Below, one piece after another: positions 57,642-64,000 of a stretch of DNA of 64,000 nt. The translations under genes were made by a program, and so were the position numbers. The notes beneath the pieces are model-generated. The model did no database searches, was not told where the DNA came from, and saw only the letters and a list, made by a program, of their open reading frames with translations. Source of the DNA: Scleromitrula shiraiana (Eukaryota > Ascomycota > Leotiomycetes > Helotiales > Sclerotiniaceae). How positions within the stretch are numbered: position 1 is the first letter of the stretch; each line of letters starts with the position of its first letter. The stretch is from assembly GCA_028455995.1 (NCBI GenBank), contig JABELC010000002.1:3100001-3164000 (forward strand), in the 5' to 3' direction.

Positions 57642-58476
57642 ATGTCTCTTCACTGTATGTATTATTTATCTTCTTTTTTTTTGTTTCTTTCCCAATTGAA
57701 AGAGGAAGAGGAGAGAGAGGGATGGAAAGGAATTAGGTGCTACAATATTTGATTTTGTTGAGGAATATTGAATATTTGGATTTTGAAGCCAGATAATTTA
57801 TCAATATTCTCATCAGCTTCAAACTATTAATCTCGACATCTTTCCATCATTTCTACCCTTTCCATCACTTCTCCCACTACTCCCACAGAACCCCCCCCCC
57901 CCATCTCTCAAAAGTAACCCCACTAACAAATCTCCTTTTCAATAGATCTCCCACCAGTCAAACCATCTGCCATCGCACTCGGCACCGTCTTCAACCATGC
58001 CGCATCCCTAGCCATCCTCGGTCCCGTCTTTGGCGACACCTACCACAGAGCTCAAGCTGCCAACTCCAAGGAGGAATTCATTAAGTCAAAGGAAGCTGCT
58101 TCTGCCGCCGCTGCTTGGGGAACTTCGCTCGTTGGTAGTGCCGTTCAATCTTATGGTGTTGGTGCTTTGATCAATGCTACTGGTACTCTTTCTTACAAGG
58201 GTGCTGCTTATTTGGGTTCTTTGATCTTTATGGCTAGCTCTGCTCCTTCGGTATGTTTATTTTTCCCCTCTCTTCTTCTTTTTTCCCCTTCTATCTTTCA
58301 ATTATTATTTATTATTCATCTACTAATTCTTTTCCTTTTAGTTCATCGCTCAAATCTTCACCGAGAAGCGTCCTCTTGATACAGTTGCTGTTGGTGCTCT
58401 TGCACGTGTCTTCGAGACAGTCGGTCTATCTCTCTTCCTCACCTGGTGGGGAACCCACACCAACCCATTCGAGTAA
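57642..58476 (+). CDS. DUF1761 family membrane protein, 150 aa
   Basis: Three exons, 57642-57654, 57946-58250 and 58342-58476, give 150 residues. The first exon carries only four full codons and one base, followed by a 291-base intron; exon 2 then continues YLPPVKPSAIALGTVFNHAASLAILGP. The protein has about four hydrophobic segments (near residues 12-30, 65-85, 90-105 and 125-143) and little else. It resembles the fungal DUF1761 family of small integral membrane proteins of unknown function. The C-terminus ends THTNPFE. The pyrimidine-rich first intron, with a C12 run at 57891-57902, may have a role in expression. Confidence 0.8.
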
Positions 58477-58871
58477 ATCTAACGCCGTGATGAAAATTAT
58501 TGGGAATGGAGTGGAATGGAATGGGATGGGAAATGGAAATGGTTACGACGAAACGGGGATTGGGGGACTTTCCGGACATCGTCTATGTATTATTGATACT
58601 TTTAAACCAGACTTTTTGATCTATTCGAATGATCATTAGGTTCTTGTTGTAATTCAAAAAAATTAAATCCAATAAGAGAATCTTTCTATAATAATTATTT
58701 GATGGTTTTTGTATCAATGTGATGTAATGTACTGCAATATCTTACAACCGACAAGTCCCAGTGAATGTTTCCGGAAAAAGTTATCTAGCAATTAATTAAC
58801 GCTGAGAACCTCAAGCCATCTTATAGTCAGAATTAGACCACAAACACCAAAACAAAAAGGAACAAGAACAA
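58477..58871. other. 3' flank between convergent genes
   Basis: 395 bases with no supported gene. Confidence 0.4.
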
Positions 58872-60648
58872 TCAAAACCCCAGAAAAGTAGCCCTCGGAA
58901 CATCCTCCTCCTTCGAGCACATCCCACGTATCAACGACCTATCAACCCTCCCCCCACCCAGCATCTGAACCCTCAACACCCTCTTCAGTACCGATCTAAA
59001 CGTGCCCACCTCAAACATCTCCAACATCCACTCCCTATATATCCGATCCGACGTTTCCAGTCCGGCCATAAATAACGGCCAATAAAGTCTCTCTCTCTCG
59101 TAAAGTTCCTCGTCGCCGTTTGCAAGGACTCGTTGAGTGAGCGGTAGCTAGGTGTGATTTGAGAGGTTTTTTTGAATATACTTCTCCCTTCTCTTCTCTT
59201 CTCTTCCACCTCGTCACCACGGATATCGAACCACGTCCTAGATTCTTAGTTAATGCGGATCGGATCGTCAGTTATTTCTACGCTATCCGTATATATTATT
59301 TCCGATACACATACACATACACATAGACATACACATACACATACACCAGCCGCAACCCCAACGAAGACCAAAACAAACGATCGAAAATTATCAAGGATAT
59401 TCTCTTTTCTATACTGCGAAATTACTCTTCGAGCTCCTTGCTCGATGTGTTTCGATCGGTGCCGTTCAGCATTGCGGATTTCCGGAGAAGATCGGGGATT
59501 TCTATGTTTTGATAATCGTCGATAGCTTGATCGGGTGGGGTCGAATTTCCCCACTTAAGTTGGAGAATCGTTCGTGAACTGTTGGCCATGTTTGGTATGT
59601 TTTTCGCATTTGGACATAGGTATCTGGCAAGATTACCGCTTCGGTAACAGAAACCGAATCCATCGTCGGCGTAGAATGTCCATATGGTAACTCTCGCGAG
59701 TAAAGACTGATCGGGTCGGCGACTCGGACGTTTATCGGTGGGGAAATCCAGATGTAGGAGATCTGCAATGTGCTTTTCGACGTAGGCTCGCGCGGCTTGA
59801 ATCATGAGCATCGTGGTGCCGATTCCGGCGTGGATGGTATTAGATTCTAACATGTAGAGGAACCAAAAGGCGGCCATTACGCTCAGATGATGTTGAGATG
59901 TTTTTTCTGATATAGCTAGCAAGAGACGACCGATGCCTGCTCGGAAATGAGATTGTGCTAGTGTGTGGAGGCTTGGGTTCGCTTTGTTTCTGCAATGTAG
60001 ATCACGGAGAGAGATTGCAAGGAGAAGATGGAGTATGAGAGGATCTTGTTTGCCGAGACAAATATATATTTGCTGTGTTGACCAGGTTGGATCTTTGGTG
60101 GTGAATGTTAATAATAGAGTCTCTTTGTAGTGAGTGATTGCTTGATTTTCCGGGGGTGAAAGTTCCAATGGATATGAAACATTTGAGTTATGAGAGTTGG
60201 TGAGGATACCGTTGTGAATTTTATCGCTAGTTCATGACACAGGATCGTGTAAGATGATGTTTTCATTGTGTACGATATCGATAGCTTCAACTGTATTCTC
60301 GAAGTTTGAAACCAGGACACCTGTTTCACAGCCAAGGAAGTCTACGGGGAGACTAGAATCTGTGTTGTGCTCCACACATTGGAACCCTCACATTGCTCTA
60401 CCACAGTACCAGTAGACTCATCACCAGCTCCGGTAACTGGATTATCAGTGGACAGCCTCTCAATAACATTTGGTAGAATCTCCACAGGTGGTCTCCATGC
60501 CCTCAATTCTTGCTGCTGTCGTTTCACTTCCCTCCTCGGTACAAAATCCTGCCAATGGCAATTTAATCCCAAACGATTACAACGATGACATATCGGATGT
60601 TGTTCATTACATCTCACTCTAGCCCCTCTACATGTCATACATCCTAAT
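58872..60648 (-). CDS. Zn2Cys6 fungal-specific transcription regulator, exon structure unresolved
   Basis: A binuclear zinc cluster reads at 60648-60560 with six cysteines spaced C-x2-C-x6-C-x6-C-x2-C-x6-C (GCMTCRGARVRC, then CHRCNRLGLNC). A fungal-specific regulatory domain follows: 60.25-59.42 kb (YKETLLLTFTTKDP, then AAFWFLYMLES and IQAARAYVEKH) and a C-terminal exon 59152-58872 (LYWPLFMAGLETSDRIYREWMLEM). I could not assign all exons. The exon before the zinc cluster was not found, so the start is missing; the cluster's first Cys precedes the only ATG in frame. An in-frame TGA at about 60234-60236 interrupts otherwise open sequence unless it is spliced out, for example by an intron of about 185 bases. 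A donor to the last exon is also unclear. The gene may be intact with unusual introns, or decayed. It diverges from an M20 amidohydrolase. Confidence 0.6.
59306..59346. repeat. (ACATAC)n microsatellite
   Basis: About six copies, one imperfect, inside the unresolved part of the Zn2Cys6 gene, most likely in an intron. Confidence 0.85.
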
Positions 60649-61251
60649 CTGTAATTAGGTCCATATCGTTAAGATCAACGGAGATTACCCACCGCAAAAA
60701 TCCACTATGGGGATACGATATACAAAGATGAGGACTATTGAAGATTTATTTCAATCATCCCATCTTTTCTGAGGAGATTTATCCCATAAATCACAGAAAC
60801 TTCATCATGGGATGCTTATTTTCATGGCTGCGGATGAATTGGGATGAGAGAATGAGGTTGGTTATCGAGATATGCTAAATATAAATACGGGCCTATGACA
60901 GGGGATCGTCTCAATAAACCAATCAAATGAAAGTAGTACCAAGATTTATTTTACCCCGCCAAATCTTAGCTGATGTCACCAAATAGAGCAACGAATTCGA
61001 ATGTTAACATCCGCAAACGATGACAACAACTTCATAACGCATAAAGTGAAGGAAGCAATTGAAAATTTGATCATTCAAGTTACTGAATTCAGATTGATGT
61101 TTTCTGAAGACATATATCTGAGTAATTCACAGATATTAGGACGTTTATTATAAATAGAAAATTTTTCGTGGTCGCTTTGCTTGTCATACATTTTGGCTTC
61201 CTTCTCAGGATATACTATTAGCTCTCAACAGAGTATCATTCAAAATACATA
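60649..61251. promoter_or_regulatory. Divergent upstream region, regulator / amidohydrolase
   Basis: About 600 bases between the zinc-cluster exon and the M20 gene. It probably contains the missing first exon of the regulator and both promoters. A TATA-like AAATATAAATAC lies near 60886-60897 (reading as TATTTATATTT on the - strand). Confidence 0.4.
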
Positions 61252-62744
61252 ATGAAACCCAGTATTATCATTCAAAATACGATTGATGATCATGAAAATG
61301 ATTTGAAAGCAATAAACAAAAAGGTACACAATCCACTCCAATAATCCCATCCATCAAAATCTCACCAAAGTTTCCAGATTCACGAAAATCCAGAACTTGG
61401 ATACCATGAATTCAAAGCACATGACAACATAACGTCAATGTTAAAAAACCTAGGATATACCGTCACAACCGGAGCTTATGGACTCCCCACCGCCTTCCTA
61501 GCTGAATATGGAACCGGCGGAAGAGTCGTAGCCTACAATGCCGAATACGACGCCCTACCCGACATAGGTCACGCCTGCGGGCACAACCTAATCGCAACCG
61601 CATCAATCGCCTCATTCATTGGGCTCGCCAGCGCTCTAAAATCCCAAAAAGTCCCCGGACGAGTCCGCTTACTGGGGACACCAGCGGAAGAAGGGGGAGG
61701 AGGAAAACTCAAACTCATCGACGCGGGTGCGTATAATAATGTCGATGCGTGTATGATGGTTCATCCGTATGGACGGGCTACCGATGATGGGTTGGTGGGA
61801 TCGGCGTATGGGACTACGTTGGCGAATCATAAGTTTAAGATTCATTATACGGGGAAGCCGTCACATGCTGCTATGGCGCCTTGGGAGGGCATTAATGCGC
61901 TTGATGCGGTGGTGCTAGCTTATAATGCTATTAGTGTTTTGAGACAGCAGATTAAACCTTATGAGAGGATTAATGTGAGTTGACTTTGGAATCTTGGTCG
62001 GCATTTCATCATTTTTAATACTAATTAAATTCAAAAGGGAGTAATCGAATCTGGCGGTACTCGACCCAACATAATCACCGCCAACGCAAGTCTAATTTAC
62101 TACATACGAAGCGCAACACTAAAAGAAGCCGACGAGCTCAAAGCCCGAGCAATCAAGTGTTTTGAAGGCGCCGCTATAGCAACTGGATGTACCGTTGAAT
62201 TTGAAGAGTAAGCGTTTCTTAACTATTGTCACGATTTTATTGATAACTAATTACATGGGATAGAATTAATACATATGCGGATACGAGACCTAATAAAACG
62301 ATTTGCTCGCAATATGCGGCGGCTATGAAGGATTTGGGTTATCCTGTTCAGTGTGATTTTAAGAACATCGAACGTGCTCCTGGTTCTACTGATATGGGTT
62401 CGTCTCCCCATCCATCTCCCTTCTCCCTCCTCCCCCCCACTAACCCCTTCCTCCCAGGCAACGTAACATACACCTGCCCCGGCATGCACGGCTGGTACCG
62501 CATCACCTCCACCTCCAACCCCATCCCCACCAACCACACCCCCTCCTTCACACTCACCGCCGCGGAGCCCAGCTCACATGATATAACAATCGTCACGTCT
62601 AAAGCGATGGCGATAGCAGGGTGGAATATACTGACGGATGATAAGGTGGCGGAGGGGGTGCAGATGGATTTTTTGGAGGATCAAGAGTTGAGGGAGAGGC
62701 CGGGGACGATTGAGAGTTTGATTGGGGGCGGGGGTGCTTGTTGA
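61252..62744 (+). CDS. M20 family amidohydrolase (PM20D2/ACY1L2-like)
   Basis: Metal-dependent hydrolase of amide or dipeptide bonds, family M20D. Five exons, 61252-61323, 61378-61974, 62038-62207, 62264-62397 and 62458-62744, give 419 residues in phase. Metal-site and catalytic segments are intact: IHENPELGYHEFKAH near the start, YDALPDIGHACGHNLI, GTPAEEGGGGK with the catalytic Glu, MMVHPYG, and SHAAMAPWEGINALDA in the dimerisation lid. GSTDMGNV and a C-terminal SSHD complete the pattern. It lacks a signal peptide, so it is likely cytosolic. Relatives include bacterial hippurate- or aminobenzoyl-glutamate-type amidohydrolases and animal PM20D2, which cleaves beta-alanyl dipeptides; the substrate here is unknown. 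A divergent Zn2Cys6 regulator upstream may control it. Confidence 0.9.
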
Positions 62745-63463
62745 ATTGGTGGAGGAGGTTGAGGGGCTGGGGGGTTGGAGGGGAAAGAGGGGGGAGAGGG
62801 GGTAGAGGGATGAGATTAGTTTGGAGTGATGGTGGGAGGTGGAAGTGGAAGTAGGAGGAAGGTTGTTTGGTTTGATCTTTTGGCAAGATAATATATACGT
62901 TCATTTATTGATCTTTTTTGGGTGGGGGGAAGCATGGGTATGGTGAGACTAATACTGGTTAAGGTTCTCAGTATCTACTAATCACCTAATGACTGCTTCC
63001 GGCAATGTCCACTCGGGCTACTGGCCCATGAAATATATTTATCCTCCGCATAGTACGGACATATTTCATTATCACAGTTGAATCACCAAGCGGGAACAAT
63101 ATATATTGGAGGATAAAATCCTTTGCTTTAACTACCTAATTCCTCACATTCCTAATCTATCCTCGTAACCTGACCTCCTCCTTCCTGTGTTTCCTTCTTT
63201 CCCAAGCGAACATTGCTCACAACCTTCATCCTCCTCATGGAAATCATACCCCATCATTCTTGTTCGAGTTTTAGACATTGTGGGCATATATATCTGACTG
63301 AAATGAGATCTCAAAGGTCAAAAAGTTCAAGATTAAAACATACCCAAGTAAATAGCTAAATTCACTTTGTGTTTACCTATATAGCCAATAGAATAGTTCA
63401 CTTTATATTTATCTACACAGCCAATAGAATAATTCAGAATCATAACTTGAAATTTCGCTTAGC
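62745..63463. other. Intergenic spacer
   Basis: 719 bases. The first 100 after the stop are G-rich. Near 63375-63430 a 40-base segment containing CAATAGAATA.TTCA recurs twice, with TTCACTTT.T.TTTA.CTA.A upstream of each copy. No supported gene. Confidence 0.4.
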
Positions 63464-64000
63464 ATGTCGACGCTGCCATCAACGACAGCAAACAATATAG
63501 CAAACACAAATGATACAACACTGGCCTCATCGGACCCACAAGGACACTCAATTGTATTAAACACGATCACACGTAGGGCAATGGCTCAGAGAATAACATT
63601 ACGACAACTCAATGAAACGTTAGATAACTCATGGCGTTTCTTCAGATACGGTACCGACGACTTCAGAGACATCACGAAGGCAATTACCATACACAAAGTT
63701 CTAGAAGAAGCATGGGGAAAACACGGTTAGTAGCGACTCTTTGTCTTAGGGTAGTACTAATACTTGTGCAGTCATTAATCAATGAAGCTTTCCTATGAAC
63801 CGACCACATGCTCGCCCAACAGCTGCGCTCTGGAATGCAGGTGTCAGAGAAAACATTGGAGGCTTCGGTTCGAGAGTTCCAGGTGCTTTGAGGTCTAGAC
63901 ACAATAAGCTCAACCGCTTGTTGATTGATGCTATCGCATTTCAGGCACAAAACAATGGATCAGTTCTAAACATCACGAACACTCCATTCATATTATGGTG
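63464..64000 (+). CDS. Unrecognised gene, cut by the right edge
   Basis: The first exon starts at the ATG at 63464. It is polar at the N-terminus (Thr, Ser, Asn) and then helical with Arg and Trp (RRAMAQRITLRQLNE...WRFFRYG). The frame meets a stop at 63728 if unspliced. A plausible intron at 63730-63787 (donor GTAGCG, branch TACTAAT, acceptor GAAG) joins it in phase to an open frame that runs to the end of the window and contains RPHARPTAALWNAGVRENIGGF and LNITNTPFILW-like stretches. I do not recognise the family. The donor is non-optimal, so an 88-residue single-exon protein is the alternative. Confidence 0.45.

Overview
The window is nuclear DNA of a filamentous ascomycete fungus. Most protein genes are broken by one or more short introns of about 45-75 bases with GT...AG ends and CTAAC/CTGAC-like branch sites. 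Base composition is AT-rich, intergenic spacers are long and full of microsatellites, a lone 5S rRNA gene sits among protein genes, and the products include fungal families (a Zn2Cys6 regulator, a Pth11-like rhodopsin-domain membrane protein, DUF2408, DUF1761). The overall character fits Leotiomycetes such as Botrytis or Sclerotinia, but that is an impression from the proteins and not a proof.

Layout. 0-4 kb holds three small genes on the + strand that I do not recognise. 4.3-12.1 kb is a dense housekeeping block: ACH1 (-), NDC1 (-), the syntaxin PEP12 (+) and the histone chaperone RTT106 (+). 12.1-15.4 kb is a repeat-rich interval with an intron-containing tRNA-Asp (-), a tandem repeat array, an inverted-repeat pair and a broken duplication. 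15.5-17.1 kb is a rhodopsin-domain receptor-like gene (+). 17.1-27.1 kb is sparse: one unrecognised conserved-looking gene (-) between two deserts of 4.7 and 3.6 kb. 27.1-33.4 kb holds a ten-exon polynucleotide kinase 3'-phosphatase (-), a 5S rRNA gene (-), a three-exon gene for a small secreted cysteine-rich protein (-) and ornithine carbamoyltransferase (+). 33.6-46.9 kb holds a possible decayed gene, a SWIM+RING ubiquitin-ligase-like gene (-), a YCII-domain gene (+), ribosomal P1 (-), a DUF2408/UPF0662 gene (+), LTO1 (-), cytosolic methionyl-tRNA synthetase (+) and a small membrane-anchored protein (-). 48.3-58.5 kb holds a dysferlin-domain peroxin-like gene (+), MAD2 (-), GUF1 (+), a histidine phosphatase (-) and a DUF1761 membrane protein (+). 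The last 5 kb holds a poorly resolved Zn2Cys6 regulator (-) diverging from an M20-family amidohydrolase (+), then an unrecognised gene cut by the window edge.

The genes are not an operon or an obvious biosynthetic cluster; most are independent housekeeping genes, often in divergent pairs with a short shared promoter (NDC1/PEP12, LTO1/MES1, MAD2/GUF1). Two places suggest more specialised biology. One is the ten-cysteine secreted protein next to the 5S gene, which is visible only after splicing three short exons. The other is the divergent regulator/amidohydrolase pair at 58.9-62.7 kb. Exon coordinates below were derived by hand from splice sites and reading-frame continuity.
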